This document shows positions 25,750-33,462 of a stretch of 45,594 nucleotides of DNA, piece by piece; the first letter of the stretch is position 1; each line of letters opens with the position of its first letter. Location of the stretch: contig JBGQNR010000019.1 in assembly GCA_041501225.1 (NCBI GenBank), positions 1-45,594 of the forward strand, in the 5' to 3' direction. This stretch comes from JAFNAG01 sp041501225. Its GTDB lineage: Bacteria; Acidobacteriota; UBA6911. Position numbers and translations under genes: made by a program. The notes beneath the pieces were generated by a model. That model was not told the origin of the DNA and searched no databases. It saw nothing but the letters and a program-made list of their open reading frames with translations.

Positions 25750-25798
25750 GTACTGAGTGCATGCTTGCCGCTCAGTACTCAGCACTCAGTACTTTTTT
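25750..25798 (+). terminator. Intrinsic terminator after the aldolase gene
   Basis: The 11-bp perfect stem GTACTGAGTGC (25750-25760) / GCACTCAGTAC (25782-25792) is followed by TTTTTT (25793-25798). The arms are part of a run of AGTACTGAGT words that also makes the region a repeat. It sits between the aldolase stop (25732) and the LarA-like start (25808), so it should end aldolase transcripts. Confidence 0.7.
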
Positions 25799-25807
25799 GC
25801 GAGACGC

Positions 25808-27073
25808 ATGAAGGTAAAACTGCAATACGGCTGCTACCGGATGGAGGTGGATGTCCCGTCGGCCTTCGTGCACGTGCTGGAGCCGGAGTTTGTGGCAGGG
25901 TTGCCTGACGAGGAGGCGTCCTTTCGTGCCGCGGTGAGCTATCCGATCGCCTCGCGGCCGATGAGGGAATTGGTCGGCGGAACGGACCGGCTGGCGTTGG
26001 TCATTCCGGATATCACACGGCCTCTGGTCACCGATCGTCTCCTGCGCTGGACCCTGGCTGAGCTGTCTCATGTTGCCGAAGAGAAGATCACGATCATCAA
26101 TGGCACCGGCTCTCATCGCATCAACACGCAGGCCGAGCTCACCGCCATGCTTGGCGCCGGGATTCTGGAGCGGTACCGGGTCGTCAACCACACGGCCCAC
26201 CATCCCGCCACGATGGCGCCGGCCGGCAAGTCGCCGGACGGGCGCACGATCCTGCTGAACCGGGAGTATGTGGAAGCCGACCGCCGCATTGTGCTGGGAT
26301 TTATCGAGCCTCATTTCATGGCGGGATTTTCCGGCGGCTACAAGGGCATTTTCCCTGCGCTGGCCGACATTGACTCGATCATGCATTATCACCGGGCTGC
26401 GGTGATCGGCGATCCCCGCAGCACCTGGGGGCTGCTCGATGACAACCCGACGCAGGAGCAGATCCGGGCCAATGGCGCGCTGCTGCCCGTGGATTTCTGC
26501 ATCAACGTGACTCAGAACCGCGATCGCCGCATTACCGGGTTGTTCTGCGGCGACATCTTGGCTGCGCACCGGCTGGGGTGCGAGTTTGCCAGGGCGACGG
26601 CCATGGTGGCGTGCGAGCGGTCCTACCCGATCGTAGTGACGACCAACGGCGGCTACCCGCTCGATCAGAATCTCTATCAGTCGGTGAAAGGGATGTCCGC
26701 TGCCGCGCAGATTGTGTGTCAGGACGGCTTTATCCTGGCGGCAGCCGAATGCCGGGATGGATTTCCGGCGCACGGCAATTTCAGAAAGCTGTTGTGGGAA
26801 CATGATTCGCCCGCGGGAATTCTAAAAACGATTCTTGCGCCTGGTTTCTCCCTCTACGATCAATGGGAAGCCCAGCTCCTGGCCCAGATTCGCATGAAAG
26901 CCAGGGTGGGGCTGTTCAGCACCATCCCTTCGGAACAAGTGCGCCGCGCTCACCTCCTGCCGGTGGCCGATATCGAGTCCGAGCTGCGCGCCGAGTTGCA
27001 CCGGATCGGGAAGGATGCGCCGGTAGCCGTGATTCCCGAGGGTCCCATGACGATTCCTTACTTGAAGAATTGA
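25808..27073 (+). CDS. larA: LarA-like nickel-pincer racemase (DUF2088 family)
   Basis: I use the ATG at 25808, because the earlier in-frame start lies within the terminator repeat. The 421-residue protein carries the LarA active-site landmarks in order. These are IPDITRP (the Asp/Arg pair), NGTGSHR (His), EPHFMAGFSGGYKGIFPA (His and the Lys that tethers the nickel-pincer nucleotide), and a following MHYHR His. LarA interconverts D- and L-lactate; related proteins act on other 2-hydroxy acids, so the exact substrate is open. The cofactor makers LarB, LarC and LarE are not in the window, so the enzyme would depend on genes elsewhere. Confidence 0.85.
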   Translation: MKVKLQYGCYRMEVDVPSAFVHVLEPEFVAGLPDEEASFRAAVSYPIASRPMRELVGGTDRLALVIPDITRPLVTDRLLRWTLAELSHVAEEKITIINGTGSHRINTQAELTAMLGAGILERYRVVNHTAHHPATMAPAGKSPDGRTILLNREYVEADRRIVLGFIEPHFMAGFSGGYKGIFPALADIDSIMHYHRAAVIGDPRSTWGLLDDNPTQEQIRANGALLPVDFCINVTQNRDRRITGLFCGDILAAHRLGCEFARATAMVACERSYPIVVTTNGGYPLDQNLYQSVKGMSAAAQIVCQDGFILAAAECRDGFPAHGNFRKLLWEHDSPAGILKTILAPGFSLYDQWEAQLLAQIRMKARVGLFSTIPSEQVRRAHLLPVADIESELRAELHRIGKDAPVAVIPEGPMTIPYLKN

Positions 27074-27202
27074 AGCAGCCGCTTCGCCGCAGGGGGACGC
27101 GCTTGCGGGCGCCGCCCGGCGGTCGGCGCCACGAATTTGTATTCATTACATCCCCAGCCCCGGCCAGCGGCTGGGGCCCACTTCATCTCGGGACAGTTGC
27201 TC

Positions 27203-27949
27203 ATGGCGAAAACCGTTCATCTCTCCGTGATCCTGCCGGCCTACAACGAGGAATCACGGCTGTCTGAAACGCTTGGCCATGTTGATGCCTACCTCACCGC
27301 ACAACCCTTCGAGTCGGAAGTGATTGTGGTCGACGACGGTTCAACCGACGGCACAGCGCGGATTGTGCGCGCGCGCAGTGAAACAATGAGGTCACTGCGC
27401 CTGCTGCAACACCCGGACGGCGCCAATCATGGCAAAGGTGCGGCCGTGCGGCGCGGCATGCTGGAGGCGCTCGGGACGTACCGCATCTTCATGGACGCGG
27501 ACAACTCAACAACCCTCGAGCAGATCGCCGGCCTGTGGCCGTCGTTTGATCAGGGCTACGATGTCGTCATCGGCTCGCGCAGAATCCGGGGCGCCCGCAT
27601 CACGGTCCGTCAGGCCTGGTACAAGGAACTCGCCGGACGCAGCGGCAATCTGGTTATTCGCAGCCTCGCGGTCCCGGGGATCGAGGACACTCAGGCGGGA
27701 TTCAAGATGTTTACCCGCCGTTCGGCTGAAGCCATCTTCCCCCACCAGACCATTGAGCGCTGGGGATACGACATCGAACTCCTCGCCATCGCCCGGCAGC
27801 TGGGTTTCCGGATTCGCGAAGTTCCGATCGTGTGGGTCAACGCTCCGGGAAGCAAAGTCCGCTTGACGGCCTATCTCGAGGTTTTGAGCGAAGTCTGGCG
27901 CATCCGGCGCAATATCAAATCCGGCCTCTACCTGCACAACCGCAAATAG
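27203..27949 (+). CDS. Family 2 glycosyltransferase, dolichyl/undecaprenyl-phosphate sugar synthase-like
   Basis: The start is taken at 27203, where MAKTVHLSVILPAYNEESRL begins the GT-A fold; the frame opens 22 codons earlier. The 248 residues contain VIVVDDGSTDGTARI, the DXD motif MDADNSTTLEQI, VIGSRRIRGARI and GFKMFTRRSAEAIFP, with WGYDIELLAIARQLG toward the acceptor site. The pattern is that of Alg5/DPM1-like enzymes, which transfer a nucleotide-linked sugar to a polyprenyl phosphate. No C-terminal TM helices follow, so it is probably peripheral at the inner membrane. Donor sugar unknown. The gene stands alone. Confidence 0.88.
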   Translation: MAKTVHLSVILPAYNEESRLSETLGHVDAYLTAQPFESEVIVVDDGSTDGTARIVRARSETMRSLRLLQHPDGANHGKGAAVRRGMLEALGTYRIFMDADNSTTLEQIAGLWPSFDQGYDVVIGSRRIRGARITVRQAWYKELAGRSGNLVIRSLAVPGIEDTQAGFKMFTRRSAEAIFPHQTIERWGYDIELLAIARQLGFRIREVPIVWVNAPGSKVRLTAYLEVLSEVWRIRRNIKSGLYLHNRK

Positions 27950-28186
27950 CATGCCTGCCACGAGTGTCTTCGTAGGAATTGCGGCTCTCTATTCATTTTC
28001 ATTAGAAACAAATTATGGAACGATTTCGTAAGAGCCAAGTGTAAGCAATCGTGGAGCGGGGTGCTTCTGGCAACAACACCTTCGTCTTTGCGGTGTTCCG
28101 TACGGGATCTCCGAACCGATTCGGAATTAGTTGGCTTGCCTGCATGCGCAGGAAATTGGTGAGGATTCTATTAGAGAGGTCGTTGT
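27950..28186. other. Spacer upstream of the radical-SAM-like gene
   Basis: No gene is evident in these 237 bp. The sequence is somewhat AT-rich at 27990-28020 (TTTTCATTAGAAACAAATTA) and could hold a promoter, but no convincing box pair is visible. AGAGAGG lies nine bases before the ATG at 28187. Confidence 0.5.
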
Positions 28187-29443
28187 ATGTCATCGTCGAT
28201 CGCCGATCAGGCCGGCATTATGCCCGTCGCCGGCAAGCGGCTCAACCCGGCCGAGCTTAAGATCGATCTGTTCTGCCGCGGACTCCTCATCGATGGAACC
28301 TGTCGCATAAAGGAAGAGGGACGGCCCGTTTGCTGCCATCCCGGAGATTTTGCCAGCGGCTTGGAGTTGATCCTTCCCGGTGAAATCAAGGAGCTCTGGG
28401 TCAATGTCCCCATCCGAGAAAAATTTGTCGAAGACAGCCCGTATCACCTTCGCCGCAGACAGGGTGCATATCGCCTTTTTGATGAGAGGCACGACCTGAA
28501 TTACAGTGTCAAGCTGGCTCCTAAGCCCGAGTGGTACGATCTCCAGACCGCGCGCGGAACGCCGATGTCGCGGATCGGGATGCTGCAAGGGACCTTTCTG
28601 GCCATCGACTTCGGCGAGCCGGATCGCTTCTGGTTCAGGGGACGGACACCCGATCCGTCATCCGGCGGGAAAGCAGCGGAACCCGCGAGTTTTCCGGCAA
28701 AGAGTGTCGAGGACGTCGTCGAAACCGCCGCTGCCGCGCAGAAAAAGTCCCGCATCACCTTTGCCCTTCTTCGCGGTGGATCCCTGGGCGCCGGCGGACT
28801 GGCAGGCATCTTTCCGTATGTTCAAGCGCTGAAGCAGGAGGTTGGCATCCTGGTGGGAGTGCAGTTTCCTCCGGAAGAGGATTTGAGCGTGTACGAGCGC
28901 GCTCGTTCCCTGGGCGTCGATCACTTCAGTTTTTGGTTCGAGTGCTTTAACCAGAATCACCTGGATCGCTTTGCGCCTGCGGCGGCTGCAAATCACCGCC
29001 GCGAGCGCTCCATGAGAGCGCTTGAATACTGCGCGCGCATTATGGGGAAAGGCAGAGTATCCGGCGAACTCATTGCGGGCATCGAACCGGTCGAGGATAC
29101 CCTGCGCAGCATCGAATATTTTGTCGGCGTCGGCGCACTTCCCCTGATCTCCATTTTCAGACCCCTGCGCGGAACGGAAATGGAGAACCTGGCGCCGCCT
29201 GATTATGCGGAGATGCTGCGCGTTTTCCGCCATGTTTACCAGAGCTGCCGTGCTCACAACCTGCCGCTCGGCATCGCGCCGAACATTCGTCTGAGTGCTC
29301 TGCCGCATCCCGAAGACACGCTCTATCTTGAACCGGATCTGCAGGAGGGCCGGGCTTACCAGCGCTGGATTTTCACCCTGCAGCAAATGATGCGCCCCTA
29401 CTTCCTGCGGCGCATGCGAAAACGTACCCCGCCCCAGGCGTAA
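28187..29443 (+). CDS. Radical-SAM-like protein lacking the cluster-binding cysteines
   Basis: The 418-residue protein follows the block order of a radical SAM family throughout. It has MLQGTFLAIDFGEPDRFWF (131-150), the beta strand ITFALLRGGSLGAGGLAGI, VGILVGVQFPPEEDLSVY and GVDHFSFWFECFNQ. VSGELIAGIEPVEDTLRSI and LISIFRPLRGTEMENLAPP follow near the C-terminus. In active members, a CxxxCxxC motif that holds the [4Fe-4S] cluster follows the FW(F) strand. Here the corresponding stretch (about 151-172) is RGRTPDPSSGG and a linker, with no Cys. The only N-terminal cysteines (30, 39, 49, 50) are not in the right pattern or place. I read it as a degenerate, non-SAM-cleaving homologue, perhaps a scaffold or partner. 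Family assignment is from remembered pattern, not a search. Confidence 0.6.
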   Translation: MSSSIADQAGIMPVAGKRLNPAELKIDLFCRGLLIDGTCRIKEEGRPVCCHPGDFASGLELILPGEIKELWVNVPIREKFVEDSPYHLRRRQGAYRLFDERHDLNYSVKLAPKPEWYDLQTARGTPMSRIGMLQGTFLAIDFGEPDRFWFRGRTPDPSSGGKAAEPASFPAKSVEDVVETAAAAQKKSRITFALLRGGSLGAGGLAGIFPYVQALKQEVGILVGVQFPPEEDLSVYERARSLGVDHFSFWFECFNQNHLDRFAPAAAANHRRERSMRALEYCARIMGKGRVSGELIAGIEPVEDTLRSIEYFVGVGALPLISIFRPLRGTEMENLAPPDYAEMLRVFRHVYQSCRAHNLPLGIAPNIRLSALPHPEDTLYLEPDLQEGRAYQRWIFTLQQMMRPYFLRRMRKRTPPQA

Positions 29444-29819
29444 TCATTCAGTACCCTTCGCAAACCACGAAATACACCAAACACTCGAATGCACTTTCGC
29501 GTGTTTCGTAGTACTCATCCGCAAATCCGTCGCATGCAGCGGAGGATGTATTCAATTCCGGGTGGCGGAAATCAACCGCAGATGAACGCAGATGTCGGAC
29601 GAGGTCTTGCTGCGGCACCCGAACCATGACCGCGCAACGCAAAGCGTTGGCGCCGGAGAGGGTCGCAGCAAGGCCTCGTCCGGTCACATGTTCAATGGAT
29701 CAGCGTTCATCTGCGTTCATCTGCGGCTAAAAATCTCTGCGGGCTTTGAGTTTTTTCTCTGCGGCCTCTGCGTTGAGCTTTTTGCTTCGGCTTATCTTGT
29801 GCGCACTTCGCGGTGGTGA
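29444..29819. other. Spacer filled by repeat DNA
   Basis: No gene is evident. Most of the stretch is occupied by MITE-like copy 2 (29574-29729) and a run of CTCTGCG words (29735-29790) that resembles repeat family B. A GC-poor start at 29450-29520 carries short CACGAAA words. Confidence 0.55.
29574..29729. repeat. MITE-like inverted repeat, copy 2 with nested arms
   Basis: Outer 20-nt arms at 29574-29593 and 29710-29729 match those of copy 1 (5583-5682). A second, nested inverted repeat at 29596-29614 / 29664-29682 adds inner arms. The block 29650-29682 is the exact reverse complement of 5605-5637 over 33 nt. It carries no ORF. Confidence 0.65.
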
Positions 29820-31205
29820 TTATTCGAGCTGGTATTTTTTGACTTTGTAGCGAAGCGTATCGCGCGTGATGTGCAGCAGCTTTGCCGCGGTCGTCTTGTT
29901 GCCGCGCGATTGCGCCAGAGCCTGCCGGATCAGCTCACGCTCCACGTCATACAGGGAGATGCCTCCGGGAGGAAGGTGGATGCCGCCATCCTCGGATCCT
30001 TCGCTCATGGGCACAGGGAGGATGCCTCCTTCCGAAATCCGGATCGGGAGATACTTGGCCGCGACACGGTTGCCTTCGGCAAGAATCATCACCCTCTCGA
30101 TGGCGTTGCGCAGTTCGCGGACGTTTCCAGGCCAGTCGTAATTCATCAGCAGGTCTTCTGCTTCTTTCGTGAGGCTCTGAATGTTTTTGTGGAATTTCTG
30201 ATTGTAGTAGCGCATGAAGTGATCGAGGAGGGGCGGGATGTCCTCTTTGTGATCTCTCAGCGGCAGCAGCAACACGGGGATGATGGCCAGGCGGAAGTAG
30301 AGATCCTGGCGAAATCGTGAAGTGCGCACACCTTCTTCGAGGTTCCGGTTGGAAGCCACAATCACCCGGACATCGACGTTGATATTCTTGACTCCTCCCA
30401 CCCTACGGAAGGACTGACCCTCCAGGATACGCAGAAGCTTGGCCTGCATGCCCAGATTCATTTCGCTGATCTCGTCCAGGAAAATGATGCCGCCGTCGGC
30501 CATTTCAAACATGCCGCGCTTTTGCGTGCGCGCGTCCGTAAAGGCTCCCTTCTCATGGCCGAACAGTTCTGACTCCATCAGGTTCTCGGGGATCGCGGCG
30601 CAATTGATGGCGTAAAAGGGGCGATCCCGGCGCGAGGATTCGAAATGAATGGCATGCGCGACGAGGTCCTTGCCGGTGCCGCTTTCCCCCTGGATGAGAA
30701 TCGTAGAAGCCTCGCTGGCAGCGAGCTTTTTGATCAACTCCACCGTCTCGCTGATGTGACCCGACACCCCGATGATGTGCTCCACGCTGAACTCGCTGCG
30801 CTGGATCTCGTGCGTGTGCGCGACCTCGGTGCGCAGGCGGCGGGTCTCGAACGCATTGCGGAGGGAATTCTCCAGCTTCTCGAAGTTGATGGGCTTCTCG
30901 ATGAAGTCGTAGGCTCCGAGCTTGAGGCTGCGCACCGCATCGTCAACCACCCCAAAGGCGGTGATCACGATGACAGGCACCTGGATGGTGCGTTTTCTCA
31001 GCTCCGACAGGACTTCGATACCGGTCATGTCCGGGAGCTTCACGTCGAGCGTAATCAAGTCCGGATTGTCCAGCTGCACACGCCCGAGGGCCGTGGCACC
31101 GTCTTCCGCCAGGCTGACGTTATACCCCCACTGCTCCAGTTTTTGCTGGAGCGACCAGCGCACGAGGCGCTCATCATCGACAACCAGAATTGTTTCCTTG
31201 GGCAT
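29820..31205 (-). CDS. Sigma-54-dependent response regulator, NtrC family
   Basis: This is a 461-residue protein with three domains. The receiver (1-120) has VVDDERLVRW, phospho-acceptor Asp54 in ITLDVKLPDMTG and Lys in DFIEKPINF. The AAA+ domain (about 140-375) has Walker A GESGTGKD, the sigma-54 contact loop written GAFTDA in EKGAFTDARTQKRG, Walker B IIFLDEISEMN, and a late RFRQDLYFRL arginine-finger region. A Fis-type helix-turn-helix lies at the C-terminus (SRGNKTTAAKLLHITRDTL). When phosphorylated it should bind an upstream palindrome and open sigma-54 promoters. The kinase gene ends 5 nt before its start, so the two form a pair. GAFTDA instead of GAFTGA is a known type of variation, but its effect here is unknown. 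Confidence 0.95.
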   Translation of the reverse strand: MPKETILVVDDERLVRWSLQQKLEQWGYNVSLAEDGATALGRVQLDNPDLITLDVKLPDMTGIEVLSELRKRTIQVPVIVITAFGVVDDAVRSLKLGAYDFIEKPINFEKLENSLRNAFETRRLRTEVAHTHEIQRSEFSVEHIIGVSGHISETVELIKKLAASEASTILIQGESGTGKDLVAHAIHFESSRRDRPFYAINCAAIPENLMESELFGHEKGAFTDARTQKRGMFEMADGGIIFLDEISEMNLGMQAKLLRILEGQSFRRVGGVKNINVDVRVIVASNRNLEEGVRTSRFRQDLYFRLAIIPVLLLPLRDHKEDIPPLLDHFMRYYNQKFHKNIQSLTKEAEDLLMNYDWPGNVRELRNAIERVMILAEGNRVAAKYLPIRISEGGILPVPMSEGSEDGGIHLPPGGISLYDVERELIRQALAQSRGNKTTAAKLLHITRDTLRYKVKKYQLE

Positions 31206-31210
31206 ATTCC

Positions 31211-32689
31211 CTAGAGGTACGAAACGAGCGGCAGCGTCACTACGAATTTTGCTCCGCGCCCCACTTCACTGTGAACGTCGATGGAACCACCATGATATTG
31301 CACGTTTTTCATGCAGGTTGCCAGTCCCAAACCCGTCCCGTCGGTCCGAGTCGTGAAGAAGGGCTGGAACAGCTTCTTGCGCACCTCATCGGTGATCCCC
31401 GGCCCCTGGTCCTCCACTTCGAAACGCACCACCCCCTCGACCGGGTGATGGGCAAGCCTGACATCAATCGGTCCTCCATCCGGCATAGCTTTCTGCGCAT
31501 TGAGCAGGAGATTCAAAAGCACCTGTTCGAGCTGAGTCTCGTCGCCCGTGAACCCGGGAATGCGGGTGAGCTTATGCAACCGAATGAAAAGAGCCTCGTT
31601 CTTGGCGGACTTCTCGACCATGGCCACGATGCGCTGAGCCATCTCGGCAAGATCGATGTCGGAATGCGTCGGGGGCTTCGGTTTGGCGTAGTTCAGCAGA
31701 TCGCGCACGATCCTGTCAATCCGGCTGACCTCATGCAACACATCCCCGAGAATTTCCCGGTGCACGTCACTCGCCGGGATCGAATCCCGGATAACCTCGA
31801 TCGCTCCCTTGATGCCGGCCAGAGGATTTTTGATCTCGTGAGCCAGTCCCGCGGACAGTTCGCCCAAAGTCGCCAGATGCTCCGCATCCGCAAGCTGGCG
31901 CTCCAGGTTCCGATCCGTAGTCACATCCTTGAGCACCGACGAGCTTCCCACGATGTTTCCATGATCGTCGCGAATAGCCGTGCGCGTAAAAATCACCTGG
32001 ATGCGGCGGCCATCCTTGGTGACGCGCTCGGTCTGATAATTGCGAACCACGCCGAATGCGCGGAACTTCTCCCTGAGACGGCCCAGCTCATCGGTTTTGC
32101 GCAGGTCGATTGGGAGCAGAACACTCACCGATTTCCCGATCATTTCCGCGGGGCTGAAACCGAAAATCGCTTCTGCGCCCCAGTTCCAGGAGGTGATGTG
32201 GTCTTCAGGATCCATCGTCATGATGGCATCGGCCGAGTCCTGAAGGATATTGGCCATAAACCGGTTTTTGACGTCGAGCTCGTCCGCGAGCCGACGGAGC
32301 TCCGTCAGGTTGCGCGCCACGCCGAGCGTGCCGATAATCTCTCCGCCGCTGTCTCGAATGGCGGACACCGACAGCGTCACCGGAATCCTGTGCCCCGCTA
32401 CGGACAGAAGCTCGGTCATGAAACCGCGGAGGCGCCCTTCCCTCCTCAGCCCTGCCATCACGCGGCGCGCTTCCGCAACTCCGCCCGCATATAACGAGCT
32501 GACCTTCCGGCCGATCGCTTCGCCGGGCAGCAATCCCAGCAGATCCGAGGCTGTTTCGCTGCAGGATTGGATGCAGCCCCGCGCATCGGTAGTGATGATT
32601 GCATCCAGGCATACCCGCTGGAGCTCGCAGCCTAATTCACTGATCGACCGCAGGCACCACAAGGGATTTTCGCCTATTGCTTTCTTCAT
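31211..32689 (-). CDS. PAS-domain sensor histidine kinase, NtrB-like
   Basis: I use the ATG at 32689 (492 residues). The longer start at 32728 overlaps a TTGACA/TATAAT-like promoter on the same strand. An AAGGAG lies very close to the chosen ATG, so the exact start is not certain. There are no TM segments, so it is a soluble cytoplasmic sensor. Two PAS domains (about 20-135 and 145-265; second: SADAIMTMDPEDHITSWNWG) precede HisKA with LSAGLAHEIKNPLAG (phospho-His). A catalytic domain follows with LLLNAQKAMPDGG (N box), EDQGPGIT (G1), FFTTRTDGTGLGLA (F/G2). It phosphorylates the NtrC-like regulator encoded 5 nt downstream. The PAS ligand (redox, heme, small molecule) is not visible from sequence. 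Confidence 0.93.
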   Translation of the reverse strand: MKKAIGENPLWCLRSISELGCELQRVCLDAIITTDARGCIQSCSETASDLLGLLPGEAIGRKVSSLYAGGVAEARRVMAGLRREGRLRGFMTELLSVAGHRIPVTLSVSAIRDSGGEIIGTLGVARNLTELRRLADELDVKNRFMANILQDSADAIMTMDPEDHITSWNWGAEAIFGFSPAEMIGKSVSVLLPIDLRKTDELGRLREKFRAFGVVRNYQTERVTKDGRRIQVIFTRTAIRDDHGNIVGSSSVLKDVTTDRNLERQLADAEHLATLGELSAGLAHEIKNPLAGIKGAIEVIRDSIPASDVHREILGDVLHEVSRIDRIVRDLLNYAKPKPPTHSDIDLAEMAQRIVAMVEKSAKNEALFIRLHKLTRIPGFTGDETQLEQVLLNLLLNAQKAMPDGGPIDVRLAHHPVEGVVRFEVEDQGPGITDEVRKKLFQPFFTTRTDGTGLGLATCMKNVQYHGGSIDVHSEVGRGAKFVVTLPLVSYL

Positions 32690-32750
32690 GCTCCTTGCAC
32701 CCGAATCTTTTATTATACCTGAATTCATAGTGTCAAGTGTACGTACGCTA
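32690..32750 (-). promoter_or_regulatory. Candidate promoter of the two-component operon
   Basis: On the minus strand TTGACA (about 32729-32734) is followed by AT-rich TATAAT/ATAAAA sequence at about 32710-32716. Spacing is 17 to ATAAAA or 13 to TATAAT, so only the first is canonical. The palindromic word GTACGTAC lies just upstream at 32738-32745. Confidence 0.4.
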
Positions 32751-32782
32751 CATGCAGATCTCGCTGCTCAGGCAAGTAAAGG

Positions 32783-32877
32783 AACACCTCAACGCAGAGG
32801 GCGCGGAGGACGCAAAAATCTTAGTGTCTTTCAATAACATCTCTCTGCGTCCTCCGCGCCCTCTGCGTTGAGGTGTT
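32783..32877. repeat. Perfect 32-bp inverted repeat (family B, copy 1)
   Basis: Arms 32783-32814 and 32846-32877 are exact reverse complements over 32 bp around a 31-nt loop. The arms are made of CGCAGAGG/GCGGAGG words. Related but degraded copies flank the APC permease gene at 42196-42299 and 43776-43872, and half-copies appear near 5570 and 29740. Perfect arms suggest recent formation or spread. No T-run follows, so it is not an obvious terminator. Confidence 0.75.
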
Positions 32878-32924
32878 TGAAAGCACCGCTAAGGCACAAA
32901 AACTGGGTGAAATCGCGCTCGCAC

Positions 32925-32940
32925 TGGGTTTTGTAACCCA
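32925..32940 (+). promoter_or_regulatory. Candidate upstream activator site (palindrome TGGGTT-N4-AACCCA)
   Basis: A perfect 6-bp inverted repeat lies 100 bp upstream of the -24 element of a sigma-54-type promoter, with a further half-site TGGGTG at 32904-32909. NtrC-family activators bind such dyads at this distance. An AT-rich stretch (32945-32998) lies between, as needed for looping. The adjacent NtrC-like regulator is the obvious candidate to bind. Confidence 0.45.
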
Positions 32941-33039
32941 TCTAAGTGTTGAAAATATCAATATTCATGGTGTAAACGCTTTATATTAAGCTATTGCAAA
33001 CAAGCGGGATAATCGTCACCTTGGCCGGACAGGGATTGC

Positions 33040-33055
33040 TGGCACGCGGTTTGCG
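33040..33055 (+). promoter_or_regulatory. Sigma-54 (-24/-12) promoter
   Basis: TGGCACG (33040-33046), then 4 nt, then TTGCG (33051-33055). This matches the consensus TGGCACG-N4-TTGC(A/T) at all but the last base, including the invariant GG and GC doublets with the right spacing. The expected transcription start is near 33065. No protein-coding gene follows on this strand. Confidence 0.7.
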
Positions 33056-33064
33056 TAGTAATAC

Positions 33065-33197
33065 CTTTGGATAGAGCAAATTACAACCCTAAGAAGGAGA
33101 ATCGTTCCGACATACAAACCTCCTTTCCACCCTTAATACCCACCTACACCCGAGCGGCGCCCTTTCCCTTCCCGGGGAAAGGGCGCCGATGTTTTTG
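33065..33197 (+). ncRNA. Candidate sigma-54-dependent small RNA
   Basis: The interval between the -24/-12 promoter and a strong intrinsic terminator is about 130 nt. A ribosome-site-like AAGGAG (33094-33099) has no start codon at a usable distance, and a TTG-initiated frame over the region lacks a ribosome site. AAGGAG can pair with CTCCTT (33120-33125) in a central hairpin. The sequence around 33118-33130 (ACCTCCTTTCCACC) is anti-Shine-Dalgarno-like and could pair with messenger ribosome sites, for example GGAGGT of the OmcA/MtrC-like gene. Evidence is promoter plus terminator plus absence of coding; there is no homology support. Confidence 0.5.
33155..33196 (+). terminator. Strong intrinsic terminator
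   Basis: A perfect 14-bp stem, CGGCGCCCTTTCCC (33155-33168) with GGGAAAGGGCGCCG (33175-33188), has a 6-nt loop and is followed by ATGTTTTT. It lies about 100 nt after the predicted sigma-54 start and before the convergent barrel gene. Confidence 0.8.
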
Positions 33198-33380
33198 GGG
33201 CCTGAAACGTCGTCCTGACCGCATAAGTCCTTGGTATTACAACGAATGAAATTAGTTTAATGCAGACTGTCGCAGCCTGGGCGGGGTGGGAATTACCCCA
33301 AGACAGCAGAGATTTTCGGACTTCTTTTGCTGGACAAATTAATGTTTAAGAGGGCTTACTATCGTTGAGGGGCGGAAATT

Positions 33381-33413
33381 GCCTCCCCCCGCGCCTTCTG
33401 GAACGGGGGAGGC
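33381..33413 (-). terminator. Hairpin after the MtrB-like gene
   Basis: The 9-bp stem GCCTCCCCC (33381-33389) / GGGGGAGGC (33405-33413) lies 50 bp beyond the barrel gene's stop on the minus strand. It is likely the end of the three-gene conduit transcript, although it has no clear T-run. Confidence 0.5.
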
Positions 33414-33462
33414 ATTCCCAAACTTCACAGCTGCCGTGAACGACCGGCAGCTGCGAACGATC

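Noticed and set aside
33067..33249. 60-codon frame over the candidate small RNA
   Set aside because: It would need a TTG start with no ribosome site and it reads through the terminator stem; the non-coding explanation fits better.
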